A stretch of DNA of 29,512 nt from Candidatus Moraniibacteriota bacterium (GTDB lineage Bacteria; Patescibacteriota; Minisyncoccia; Moranbacterales; UBA2206), in NCBI GenBank assembly GCA_003543115.1, contig DPJH01000048.1, positions 1-29,512 of the forward strand. The letters are read 5' to 3'. The notes beneath the pieces are model-generated. The model did no database searches. It had not been told where the DNA came from and saw only the letters and a list, made by a program, of their open reading frames with translations. This document shows positions 16,675-24,073 of the stretch, in pieces. Numbering within the stretch: the stretch's first letter is position 1; the number at the start of each line of letters is the position of its first letter. Made by a program: the position numbers and the translations under genes.

Positions 16675-17925
16675 ATGCGGCTTACTGATCCAGTAAAAAT
16701 TGCTTATCGAAATTTGGTGGCTAATAAATTCCGCTCATTTTTGACTATCCTAGGAATTATTATCGGAGTAGGTTCGGTTATTTTAATTATGGCTATTGGA
16801 GGCTCTGCTCAAGAACTAATCTTAGATCAAGTCAAAGGAGTAGGATCCAATTTGGTGGGAGTTTTGCCGGGTGCTTCAGATGAAGAAGGGCCTCCAGCTC
16901 AAGCAATGGGAATTATAATCACTACTTTTACTTATGATGACTTTTTGGCTTTGATGGAGAGGAAAAACGTTCCTCAGGTTGAGTCCGGAGTGGCTTATGT
17001 GCAAAGCACTCAAACAGTTACCTACCAGAATACAGATTCTTCCGTCGGAATTATGGGGGTGACTCATGGTCTTTTGGATGTTCAAGATATCGAACTGGCG
17101 GAAGGAAGATTTTTTTCCGAAGAGGATGACATCGGCCTTTCCCGCATCGCTGTTATCGGTTCAAAAGTTAAAGAAGATATTTTCGGTTCAGAAGATGCGG
17201 TCAACAGAAAAATAAAAATAAAAAAAGAAACTTTTATTGTGGTAGGAGTGCTCAAAGAAAAAGGAGGCGCTGGCTTTGGAATGGATAGCTCGGATGATTC
17301 TATTTTTATTCCCCTTAAGACAGCGCAAAAAATAATTTTAGGCATCAATCACATATCTTTTGCTAGATTTAAAATTGAAAATGTAGATGAGATAGATTCA
17401 GCTAAGGAAGATATCGCTAGGACTATGAGAGAAGAACATGACATTGACAATTCTAAGGATGATGATTTTTCAGTACGTGATACCGTTTCGGCTTTGGATA
17501 CTCTCAAAAATGTAACAGATGTTCTTAAATATTTTCTTTTGACAGTCGGGTCAATTTCTCTTTTAGTCGGAGGGGTGGGGATTATGAATATCATGCTTAT
17601 TTCAGTCAATCAAAGAATTCGGGAAGTAGGACTTCGGAAGGCGGTAGGAGCTAAAAATCTTACCATTTTGGTTCAGTTCCTGATTGAATCGGCAACGATA
17701 ACCTTGATTGGAGGAATGGTCGGTATTACGGGTGGAATTTTTCTAGCTTATTTAATTTCAGCCGTGGTGACTAATTTTTTTGGTTATAATTGGGAATTTA
17801 TTGTTTCTGGACAATCAGTGATTATTGCAACCTTAGTCTCTATTTTTATTGGCTTGGTTTTTGGATTGTATCCCGCAAGGAAAGCATCGAGAATTAGCCC
17901 GATGGAGGCATTGAGGTATGAATAA
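16675..17925 (+). CDS. MacB/FtsX-type ABC permease, paralogue 1
   Basis: 416 residues with the MacB permease plan: N-terminal amphipathic helix and first membrane helix (about 18-45, FLTILGIIIGVGSVILIM), a large extracytoplasmic MacB periplasmic-core domain (about 50-270, including I-A-V-I-G-S-K-V), then three helices in the C-terminal FtsX domain (about 283-310, 335-365, 380-402). The coupling-loop signature R-E-V-G-L-R-K-A-V-G-A and the end Y-P-A-R-K-A-S-R-I-S-P-M-E-A-L-R are diagnostic. It is paired with a paralogue of the same length, so a heterodimer is likely. Confidence 0.93.
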   Translation: MRLTDPVKIAYRNLVANKFRSFLTILGIIIGVGSVILIMAIGGSAQELILDQVKGVGSNLVGVLPGASDEEGPPAQAMGIIITTFTYDDFLALMERKNVPQVESGVAYVQSTQTVTYQNTDSSVGIMGVTHGLLDVQDIELAEGRFFSEEDDIGLSRIAVIGSKVKEDIFGSEDAVNRKIKIKKETFIVVGVLKEKGGAGFGMDSSDDSIFIPLKTAQKIILGINHISFARFKIENVDEIDSAKEDIARTMREEHDIDNSKDDDFSVRDTVSALDTLKNVTDVLKYFLLTVGSISLLVGGVGIMNIMLISVNQRIREVGLRKAVGAKNLTILVQFLIESATITLIGGMVGITGGIFLAYLISAVVTNFFGYNWEFIVSGQSVIIATLVSIFIGLVFGLYPARKASRISPMEALRYE

Positions 17926-17934
17926 AATTTTTTT

Positions 17935-19185
17935 ATGCATGAAATCGTAGTTTCAATCAAAATGGCTTTAAAAAATCTTCGCGCTAATAAGGGAAGAGCG
18001 TTTTTGTCCATTCTTGGAATTGTTATCGGAGTGGTTTCAGTGGTGCTGGTGCTTTCTTTGGGAATGGGAGTAAAGCATTATATAGTCGGACAGATCGAAT
18101 CTTTTGGTACGGATATTATTCAGATAGAACCAAAAGTTCCTCAAGTTAGCAAGAATTCGTCTAAAAATATTCAAGGAGCCACTAGCGGATCAGTGACAAC
18201 TTTTAAAATCAAAGACGTAGAGGAAGTGGCTAAAATTTCTAACTTAGAAGGCTACTATGCGGCTAATATCGGACAAGCAATTGCTAGCTATAAAGAAGAA
18301 ACCAAACAAGCCATGCTTTATGCCACAACCGTCGGAGTTTTTGAATTAGACCAACAAGTAAAATTAGCCCAAGGAGTCGCTTTTGATGATGGGGATGATC
18401 AAAGCTTGAATCAAGTGGTAGTTTTAGGCTACGAAATAAAAAATGTTCTTTTTGGGGAGGAAAATCCGGTAGGGAAAAATATTAAAATCAAAGGAAGCAA
18501 TTATCGGGTAATTGGCTTTTTGGAAGAAAGAGGAACGACAGGATTTTTTAATTTTGATCAATTGATTTATGTGCCTCTCAGAACCTATCAGAAGAAAATT
18601 GCCGGATTGGATTATGTGCAGGCTGCTATTTTTAAGCTTAGAGATAAAAAAATGATTGAAGCTACAATTACTGAAGCAGCAGATGTAATGAGGCAAGAAC
18701 ATGATATTGATAATCCGGACAAAGATGATTTTGCAGTGAATTCAATTGAGGAAATTACTCAAATTCTAGATAAAGTCTTTCTTATAATAAATATTCTGCT
18801 TATTTCTTTAACATCCATTTCTCTTATTGTCGGAGGAGTGGGCATCATGAATGTGATGTATGTTTCAGTAACTGAGAGAACAGCTGAAATCGGACTTCGA
18901 AAAGCAGTGGGAGCCAGGAATTCCAATATTTTGAAACAATTTCTTTTTGAAGCGGTTTTCATTACTATTCTTGGCGGTATAGCCGGTATTGCCCTTGGAA
19001 AGATAATTACTCTCGTGGCTACAAAATTAGCTATAAAATATGGCTATGCTATTTCTTTCGGGGTTTCTTGGCATGCGGTGGCTTTAGGAGTGATCTTTTC
19101 ATTGATAACGGGGGTAGTTTTCGGACTATATCCTGCTCGTAAGGCTTCTCAATTGAGTCCTATGGAGGCACTTCGAAAAGATTAG
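17935..19185 (+). CDS. MacB/FtsX-type ABC permease, paralogue 2
   Basis: Also 416 residues with the same four-helix MacB topology and the same signatures (A-E-I-G-L-R-K-A-V-G-A-R, Y-P-A-R-K-A-S-Q-L-S-P-M-E-A-L-R). The stretch R-Q-E-H-D-I-D-N-P-D-K-D-D-F matches R-E-E-H-D-I-D-N-S-K-D-D-D-F of the first permease, so they arose by tandem duplication, but the periplasmic domains have diverged. This suggests the two halves recognise the cargo asymmetrically. It starts 9 bp after paralogue 1. No strong terminator follows. Confidence 0.93.
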   Translation: MHEIVVSIKMALKNLRANKGRAFLSILGIVIGVVSVVLVLSLGMGVKHYIVGQIESFGTDIIQIEPKVPQVSKNSSKNIQGATSGSVTTFKIKDVEEVAKISNLEGYYAANIGQAIASYKEETKQAMLYATTVGVFELDQQVKLAQGVAFDDGDDQSLNQVVVLGYEIKNVLFGEENPVGKNIKIKGSNYRVIGFLEERGTTGFFNFDQLIYVPLRTYQKKIAGLDYVQAAIFKLRDKKMIEATITEAADVMRQEHDIDNPDKDDFAVNSIEEITQILDKVFLIINILLISLTSISLIVGGVGIMNVMYVSVTERTAEIGLRKAVGARNSNILKQFLFEAVFITILGGIAGIALGKIITLVATKLAIKYGYAISFGVSWHAVALGVIFSLITGVVFGLYPARKASQLSPMEALRKD

Positions 19186-19223
19186 ATCTTTCTTCTTGTA
19201 TTTATAGATAGACAAGATATGAG

Positions 19224-19246
19224 TACAGTGATAGACTATCACTGTA
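19224..19246. promoter_or_regulatory. Perfect 10-bp palindrome, candidate operator
   Basis: TACAGTGATA-GAC-TATCACTGTA is a perfect 10-bp inverted repeat with a 3-nt centre, 17 bp before the Bro-N start. No T-run follows, which argues against a terminator. A weak promoter (TTGTAT 19196-19201, TATGAG 19218-19223) would place it at the transcription start. Half-sites resemble operators of phage-type and TetR-type repressors. Confidence 0.65.
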
Positions 19247-19263
19247 AATAATAAAACAAAAAT

Positions 19264-20094
19264 ATGGAAAACACACAAATTTCCTTATTCAAAGGTAGAA
19301 AGGTTAGAAAAATATTTTATAAAAAAGAATGGTGGTTTGTAATTAATGATGTTATTGAAATTATAACCGGATCTGCGGATCCGGCTCAATATTTCAAGCG
19401 AATGAAATATAGGAGCTCAGAACTTTTCAGAATATCTACCAAAGGAGGGAAGCAATTTGCGCCACCTGTAATGCTTGGAATTGTTACTTCTGGAGGAAAA
19501 CAAAAGATGTATTGTTGGAATACGGCTGGTATTTTACGTCTCATTCAATCTATTCCATCATCTAAAGCCGAACCCTTCAGAATATGGTTAGCTAATGTGG
19601 GTTATGAAAGAATGCAGGAAATAGAAGATCCTGAATTAGCTACCAAAAGAACAAGATTGCTGTATAAGGGGAAAGGCTATTCGGATGATTGGATTAGGAA
19701 AAGAATGCAGGGCATTGCTATCCGAGAAGAACTAACTGATGAATGGCAAAGAAGAGGCGTTAAGGATGATAAGGATTATAAGGCTCTGACAAAATCGGTT
19801 TCCAGAGCTATATTTGGAATGACTCCTAAGCAATATAAAAAACTTAAAGGAATCAGAAAAAAAAATTTACGAGACCATATGAATGATCTCGAATTGCTCT
19901 TTACTATGTTAGGGGAGAGATCTGCCATAGAAATACATCGAAATGATGAATCTGAAAGTATAAGCAAGTTAAAAAAAGATGTCAAGACAGGAGGAAGAAT
20001 AGCCAGAGGCGCCAAAGAGGAATTGGAGAAAAAATTAAAACGCCCTATTGCTACCAAGAATAGTTTTTTAAGAGAAAATAAAAGATTGAAATAG
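19264..20094 (+). CDS. Bro-N domain protein, phage antirepressor-like
   Basis: 276 residues. The first part (about 1-115) is a Bro-N domain: K-I-F-Y-K-K-E-W-W-F-V-I-N-D-V, D-P-A-Q-Y-F-K-R-M-K and C-W-N-T-A-G-I-L-R-L-I-Q-S-I-P-S-S-K-A-E-P-F. Bro-N domains bind DNA and occur in phage antirepressors and baculovirus BRO proteins. The C-terminal half (LRDHMNDLELLFTMLGE, then a Gly/Ala-rich RIARGAKEELEKKL) is that of chromosomal relatives often annotated as prophage antirepressors or DinD-like DNA-damage-inducible proteins. No other phage gene is nearby, so this is probably a domesticated or stand-alone regulator. The palindrome upstream may be its own operator. Target and trigger are unknown. Confidence 0.8.
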   Translation: MENTQISLFKGRKVRKIFYKKEWWFVINDVIEIITGSADPAQYFKRMKYRSSELFRISTKGGKQFAPPVMLGIVTSGGKQKMYCWNTAGILRLIQSIPSSKAEPFRIWLANVGYERMQEIEDPELATKRTRLLYKGKGYSDDWIRKRMQGIAIREELTDEWQRRGVKDDKDYKALTKSVSRAIFGMTPKQYKKLKGIRKKNLRDHMNDLELLFTMLGERSAIEIHRNDESESISKLKKDVKTGGRIARGAKEELEKKLKRPIATKNSFLRENKRLK

Positions 20095-20136
20095 ATAGTT
20101 GAAATTATAGAATATTAAAATGAATAAAAATACTCT

Positions 20137-20165
20137 TTGTGAAATCTGAAATTTTAGTGTATATT
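20137..20165 (+). promoter_or_regulatory. Possible promoter of the DUF916-like gene
   Basis: TTGTGA (20137-20142), 17 bp, TATATT (20160-20165). The match is moderate in very AT-rich DNA. The palindrome 20176-20191 would lie just past the start of transcription. Confidence 0.45.
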
Positions 20166-20175
20166 TAATAAAGAA

Positions 20176-20191
20176 ATGATAAATTTATCAT
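20176..20191. promoter_or_regulatory. Perfect 16-bp palindrome
   Basis: ATGATAAATTTATCAT is its own reverse complement. It carries the same TGATA/TATCA half-sites as the palindrome before the Bro-N gene, with a 4-nt rather than 3-nt centre, and lies 22 bp before the next ATG. Confidence 0.5.
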
Positions 20192-20213
20192 AATTTAATT
20201 CTAAAATTATAAT

Positions 20214-21242
20214 ATGAAAAAAATTCTGTGGGGTTTGTTGTTAAGCTTAGCGATTCTCGCTTCATTTTCTATCCCAGCTAAGGCGCAAAATCCGGAAGGG
20301 GATTTGCGTATCACCACATCGTCTTTGCCGATTAATTTAAAAGTTATACCGGGAACATCCATATCAGCTCAGATAAAAATAAAAAACGATGGAATCGGAG
20401 AAGAGAACATCAAAGTGAGTTTGATGAAATTTAAAGCGGATGAAGCGACAGGAACTCCAATGTTGGCAGAAAGGGAACAGGGAGATGATTTTTTTGATTG
20501 GGTGAATTTTTCAGAAAATAATTTTCCGCTCCCTGTTAATGAATGGAAGACCGTCACTGCGACATTCAATGTTCCGAAAACCGCTTCATTCGGATATTAT
20601 TATGCAATTGTTTTCTCCCGGGCTGAAGAGAATGTGACCAGAGGAGAAAGACAAACAGTCATTACTGGAGGCACAGCTACTTTGGTCCTTCTTGAGGCAG
20701 TCGTTCCTGATGCCAAGCGTGAAGTTGAGGTGACTGGTTTTTCCGCAGACAAAAAGATTTATGAATTTCTTCCGGCCACTTTCACCGTAAAATTAAGAAA
20801 TACAGGAAATGTGCATATTGCCCCGAGAGGAAATATCTTCATTAACAGCGGGGATGAAAAAGACATTGCTATTTTGGAAATTAATCCGAATAAAGGATCA
20901 ATTTTGCCCAACTCTCCACGAGAATTCAGCGAAAAATGGAAAGATGGTTTTCCATATTATGATGTTAAGCAAATAGATGACAAAATAGTATTGGATGACG
21001 CCGGAAAATATGTACAAGAACTCAAATGGAATTTTGGAGAAATGTCCAAATTGAGATGGGGAAAGCACACGGCTAAATTGCTTCTCTATTATGATGATGG
21101 AACCAGGGATATTCCGATAGAATCGGAAATTTCCTTTTGGGTTGTTCCCTGGAGATTGATTTTCGGATTTTTGGGAATATTATTTCTTTTGTTTTTTGCG
21201 GGAAGACTTTCTACAAAAATTAAATTTCCTAAGAAAAATTAG
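20214..21242 (+). CDS. DUF916-like cell-surface protein (WxL-interacting type)
   Basis: 342 residues. A signal peptide ending A-K-A (cleavage near 24) leads into an Ig-like domain that starts with the P-I-N-L-K-V-I-P-G-T pattern and a D-G-I-G-E-E-N-I-K-V strand. A second beta domain (about 175-300, starting V-E-V-T-G-F-S-A-D-K) follows, then a C-terminal membrane helix (about 315-335) and a basic tail. This order of signal, two beta domains, helix and basic tail is that of DUF916 / WxL-interacting proteins, which in Firmicutes bind WxL proteins and peptidoglycan. The WxL-like protein at 5200 makes the match interesting, though the genes are 14 kb apart. Family assignment is moderate. It is closed by a terminator at 21263-21290. 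Confidence 0.75.
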   Translation: MKKILWGLLLSLAILASFSIPAKAQNPEGDLRITTSSLPINLKVIPGTSISAQIKIKNDGIGEENIKVSLMKFKADEATGTPMLAEREQGDDFFDWVNFSENNFPLPVNEWKTVTATFNVPKTASFGYYYAIVFSRAEENVTRGERQTVITGGTATLVLLEAVVPDAKREVEVTGFSADKKIYEFLPATFTVKLRNTGNVHIAPRGNIFINSGDEKDIAILEINPNKGSILPNSPREFSEKWKDGFPYYDVKQIDDKIVLDDAGKYVQELKWNFGEMSKLRWGKHTAKLLLYYDDGTRDIPIESEISFWVVPWRLIFGFLGILFLLFFAGRLSTKIKFPKKN

Positions 21243-21262
21243 ATTTATTAGGCAATATTAAC

Positions 21263-21291
21263 AAAAAAGGCGCAAGTTGTTGCCTTTTTTT
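21263..21291 (+). terminator. Intrinsic terminator after the DUF916-like gene
   Basis: AAAAAAGGC (21263-21271) pairs with GCCTTTTTT (21282-21290) around a 10-nt loop, with the T-run continuing to 21291. It separates the gene from the small membrane protein after it. Confidence 0.85.
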
Positions 21292-21339
21292 GTTTGTGCT
21301 AAGCTTAAAATGTTGGATCTAATTGGTTTTTGTAAAAAT

Positions 21340-21765
21340 ATGGATAAAAAAAACAAGCAAAAATTTAATAGCAAGAATATGGAAAAACTTGAAACTAAAG
21401 ATTCAGAAAAAAATGGACTATTTGCTTCCCAGCAGCCAGAAGCTGAGATTCAAAAAAAAGAAACAGGAAAAGAAGAAAGTGTTGCAGCTCCGGAATTGAA
21501 AAGAGAAAGGAATGGGAAAATCGATACTTATATAGAATTTTTTCTTATTTTTATTCTAGGCATTCTTATCGGAATCGCTGCCAAAACTGAATCAGAAAGG
21601 AGAATAACTATTGGCTTTGATGATTATAAAATGAAACCGGTCCAACAAGACTTTGACATTAATAAGATTCAATTCGAGGTAAATAAAAAATATATGGAAG
21701 AGTCCAAGAACCAAGGCCAGGAACAAGCGCCGCAGGTCAACTCTTCTTTGGAGACCGGAGAATAA
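21340..21765 (+). CDS. Small single-pass membrane protein, unknown
   Basis: 141 residues from the ATG at 21340 (MDKKNKQKF). The longer frame from 21277 runs through the upstream terminator and is unlikely; 21379 is another possible start. A highly charged, Lys/Glu-rich cytoplasmic part (about 1-65) leads to one hydrophobic helix (about 68-88, Y-I-E-F-F-L-I-F-I-L-G-I-L-I-G-I-A-A) and a polar tail with K-P-V-Q-Q-D-F-D-I-N-K-I-Q-F. No family is recognised. A TATAAT at 21780-21785 near its end may serve the DsbA-like gene. The arrangement suggests a membrane-tethered accessory protein of the neighbouring exported proteins, which is a guess from position. Confidence 0.65.
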   Translation: MDKKNKQKFNSKNMEKLETKDSEKNGLFASQQPEAEIQKKETGKEESVAAPELKRERNGKIDTYIEFFLIFILGILIGIAAKTESERRITIGFDDYKMKPVQQDFDINKIQFEVNKKYMEESKNQGQEQAPQVNSSLETGE

Positions 21766-21848
21766 GCAATTAGCAAGGATATAATTTTTTAAATAAATAG
21801 TTAAATTTTATAAAATTTTTTTAGAAAAATTTAGCATAAGAGAAAAAT

Positions 21849-22865
21849 ATGGAAAATAAAGATGATAAAAAGATGAAAAATGTCATTTCAATCGCTATTT
21901 TATTGGGAGGACTTTTCATTGGCAGTCTTTTTGTGGATTTGGGTCAGATTATACAGGGCAGCGGTTTTTCTTCAAAAAATTTGAACAAGTCTGATATATT
22001 CGAAGCTGATGGAAAAACTTGGGTGGCATATAGCGAGCCGGCTGTGGAAGTCAAGGTGGTGAGCGATGATGCATGTGAAAAATGCGAGCCTTCCGAGGCT
22101 CTAGTATGGCTTCGAAGGGTTTTGCCGACGATAGGGGCGCGAAAAATTGCATATGACAGCGAAGAAGGGAAAAAACTTATTGAAAAATTTGGAATAACCA
22201 CTTTGCCTGCTTTTATTTTTGATAAAGATGTTTCTAATACGGATTTTTTCTCCCAAGCACAGATTTTATTTGACAGTAAGGACGATGAATTTATTTTAAA
22301 AACTCAGGAATTGGGTTTGGCGCCAGGGAAATACTTAAATAGCCCGAAGATAGGCGAGGGAGATGTGGTGGCTGGAAATTTGGAGTCAAAAGTCAAGGTC
22401 GTGATTTTTTCTGATTTTCAATGTCCTTTCTGCAAAGCTTTTTGGAGTTCGTTTCGTGAGACAATGAAGGGATATGAAGACAAAGTCGCATTTGCTTATA
22501 AGCACTTTCCATTAGGCATTCATCCTCAGGCCAATGGGGCGGCTTTGGCGAGCGAATGTGCTATGGAGCAGAATAAATTTTGGGAATATTCCGATAAGTT
22601 ATATGGATCGCAAGATGATTGGGCGACTCAAAGCGGAACCCAAAAATTCAAAGAATACGCTAAAAATCTAAAATTAGATACAGCGAAATTCAATCGATGT
22701 TTGGATGATAAAAAATATCAATCCAAAATTGATGCTAATGTGGCTGAGGCTAATGAGTTTGGAATTTCTGGAACTCCAGCCACTTTTATCAACAATCAAT
22801 TCATCAATGGCGTAGTGGGGACGAATGATTTGAAAGCGGCTATTGACGATGAATTAGAAAAATAA
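21849..22865 (+). CDS. DsbA-like oxidoreductase with two thioredoxin-fold domains
   Basis: 338 residues. A membrane anchor (about 12-30) is followed by a first thioredoxin-like domain with C76-E-K-C79 and a matching cis-proline (T-T-L-P120). A second, DsbA-like domain has F-S-D-F-Q-C192-P-F-C195 and cis-P310 (I-S-G-T-P-A-T-F). The DsbA-like part has a further cysteine pair (C237, C284) common in the CPR and actinobacterial DsbA branch. It would catalyse disulfide formation or isomerisation on exported proteins outside the membrane. The surface proteins in this window with paired cysteines are plausible clients. The two-domain order with two active sites is notable: one may recycle the other. 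No DsbB or VKOR partner is in the window. Confidence 0.88.
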   Translation: MENKDDKKMKNVISIAILLGGLFIGSLFVDLGQIIQGSGFSSKNLNKSDIFEADGKTWVAYSEPAVEVKVVSDDACEKCEPSEALVWLRRVLPTIGARKIAYDSEEGKKLIEKFGITTLPAFIFDKDVSNTDFFSQAQILFDSKDDEFILKTQELGLAPGKYLNSPKIGEGDVVAGNLESKVKVVIFSDFQCPFCKAFWSSFRETMKGYEDKVAFAYKHFPLGIHPQANGAALASECAMEQNKFWEYSDKLYGSQDDWATQSGTQKFKEYAKNLKLDTAKFNRCLDDKKYQSKIDANVAEANEFGISGTPATFINNQFINGVVGTNDLKAAIDDELEK

Positions 22866-22883
22866 AAAATAGAAAATTTTTAA

Positions 22884-22913
22884 AAAGACCGGCCTTGTAA
22901 GAGACCGGTCTTT
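22884..22913. terminator. Shared terminator between the DsbA-like gene and miaA
   Basis: AAAGACCGG (22884-22892) pairs with CCGGTCTTT (22905-22913). On the minus strand the stem is followed by a T-run, giving the better terminator for miaA; on + the T-run is short, so it is probably bidirectional. Confidence 0.8.
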
Positions 22914-22964
22914 CATTTGAGCTATAAAAATATTAGAGCTTATCCTTGTGTGTCTTCTGTAAGA

Positions 22965-23915
22965 TCAGGCATTTAAAAAAGAAGCGGTTATTTTTTCTAT
23001 ATCCTTAAATTTTTCAATCCAGACTATTCTTTTATCTTTTTTAAACCAGGTTATTTGTCTTTTGGCGTAATTTTTTTCATCAATGCATATTTTTTCCAAA
23101 AGCTCTTCTTTCGTTTCAATTTCTCTTCTTAAATATTTGGGAATCAGTCTGTAGCTTAGGCCAAAACTTTCAATTTTTCTCCAGCTTAAACCGGAATTTT
23201 TCAGATTTTCCACTTCAGCAATCATTCCTTGCCTAAATCTTTTTTTTACATTCAGTTCTATTTTTTTGTGTAAAATTTCCCTATCTCTTTGAATGCCGAT
23301 TTGCAAGAAATTATATTTTGCATCTGCTTTTTCAATTTTAGCAGGAACTTTTCCCAGGCTCTGGCAGATTTCAATGGCTCGAATGAGGCGCACCTTGTTT
23401 TTAGAGTCAATATTTTTTGCTCGAGTCGGGTCTATTTTTTTCAATTGAGCAAAAAGTTTTTCCGTTGATTTCTTTTCCAATTTTTTCCTTAATTTCCAGT
23501 CAGGCTTAACTTCTGGATAAATCATGTCATCTACAACAGCTTGGATCCAAAAACCGGTGCCTCCGCAAAGAATAGGGAGCTTGTCTCGTTTTAAAATATC
23601 GGAAATTATGCGATCGGATTTTTTCTTGAATTGAGCAGCGCTAAAATTAGTTCTGGGGCTTACAATATCCAGCATGTAGTGACGAATGCCTTCTGATAAA
23701 AAAATATCTTTTTGGTCCGTAGCTTTACTGAGAGAATCTTTTAAAATTTTTCCGCTGCCGACATCCAGTCCGCGGTAAATCTGTCGGGAATCGACTGAAA
23801 TGACTTCGCCATTGAACTTTTTAGCTAATCGGATAGCAGTAGCAGATTTTCCGCTGGCTGTGGGGCCGAGAATGACGATAATTTTAGGAAATTTTTTTTC
23901 ATCTATATTTACCAT
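22965..23915 (-). CDS. miaA: tRNA dimethylallyltransferase
   Basis: Transfers a dimethylallyl group to A37 of tRNAs that read UNN codons (i6A37); MiaB, encoded nearby, then adds the methylthio group. The 316 residues show the P-loop GPTASGKS (17-24), the DSRQIYRGLDVGSGK region, which replaces the common Y-K-G-M-D-I-G-T-A-K, the R-H-Y-M-L-D-I motif and GGTGFWIQAVVDD. Length and order are normal. It is the first minus-strand gene, divergent from the FN3 protein at 24074. The two modification genes are interrupted by that gene on the opposite strand rather than forming an operon. Confidence 0.96.
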   Translation of the reverse strand: MVNIDEKKFPKIIVILGPTASGKSATAIRLAKKFNGEVISVDSRQIYRGLDVGSGKILKDSLSKATDQKDIFLSEGIRHYMLDIVSPRTNFSAAQFKKKSDRIISDILKRDKLPILCGGTGFWIQAVVDDMIYPEVKPDWKLRKKLEKKSTEKLFAQLKKIDPTRAKNIDSKNKVRLIRAIEICQSLGKVPAKIEKADAKYNFLQIGIQRDREILHKKIELNVKKRFRQGMIAEVENLKNSGLSWRKIESFGLSYRLIPKYLRREIETKEELLEKICIDEKNYAKRQITWFKKDKRIVWIEKFKDIEKITASFLNA

Positions 23916-24043
23916 GCAATTGATGTGTCTTTTGAATTATTTTTTAGCTTAGAGAAGGACATTCGGAAAAACAGCACTATAGATAAAATTAGCAGACAAA
24001 TTGATAAAAAGCAAGAAAAAAAAGACAGTTTGCCCCAGCAGTA

Positions 24044-24052
24044 TGATATAAT
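24044..24052 (+). promoter_or_regulatory. Extended -10 promoter of the 24074 gene
   Basis: TGA-TATAAT (TATAAT at 24047-24052), identical to the nonamer before eno. No good -35 is seen. A predicted start near 24059 leaves a leader of about 15 nt without a ribosome-binding site. Confidence 0.65.
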
Positions 24053-24073
24053 TAAAGTATCTCAGAAATAAAT

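Noticed and set aside
19264..20094. Prophage
   Set aside because: Only the Bro-N protein is phage-like; no integrase, structural, lysis or attachment-site signal is seen around it.
21277..21339. 21-residue extension of the small membrane protein
   Set aside because: It would be read from the 3' half of the terminator hairpin of the preceding gene.
21803..21818. AAATTTTATAAAATTT palindrome before the DsbA-like gene
   Set aside because: Perfect but purely A/T in an A/T-only stretch, so chance is a sufficient explanation; at most a weak terminator.
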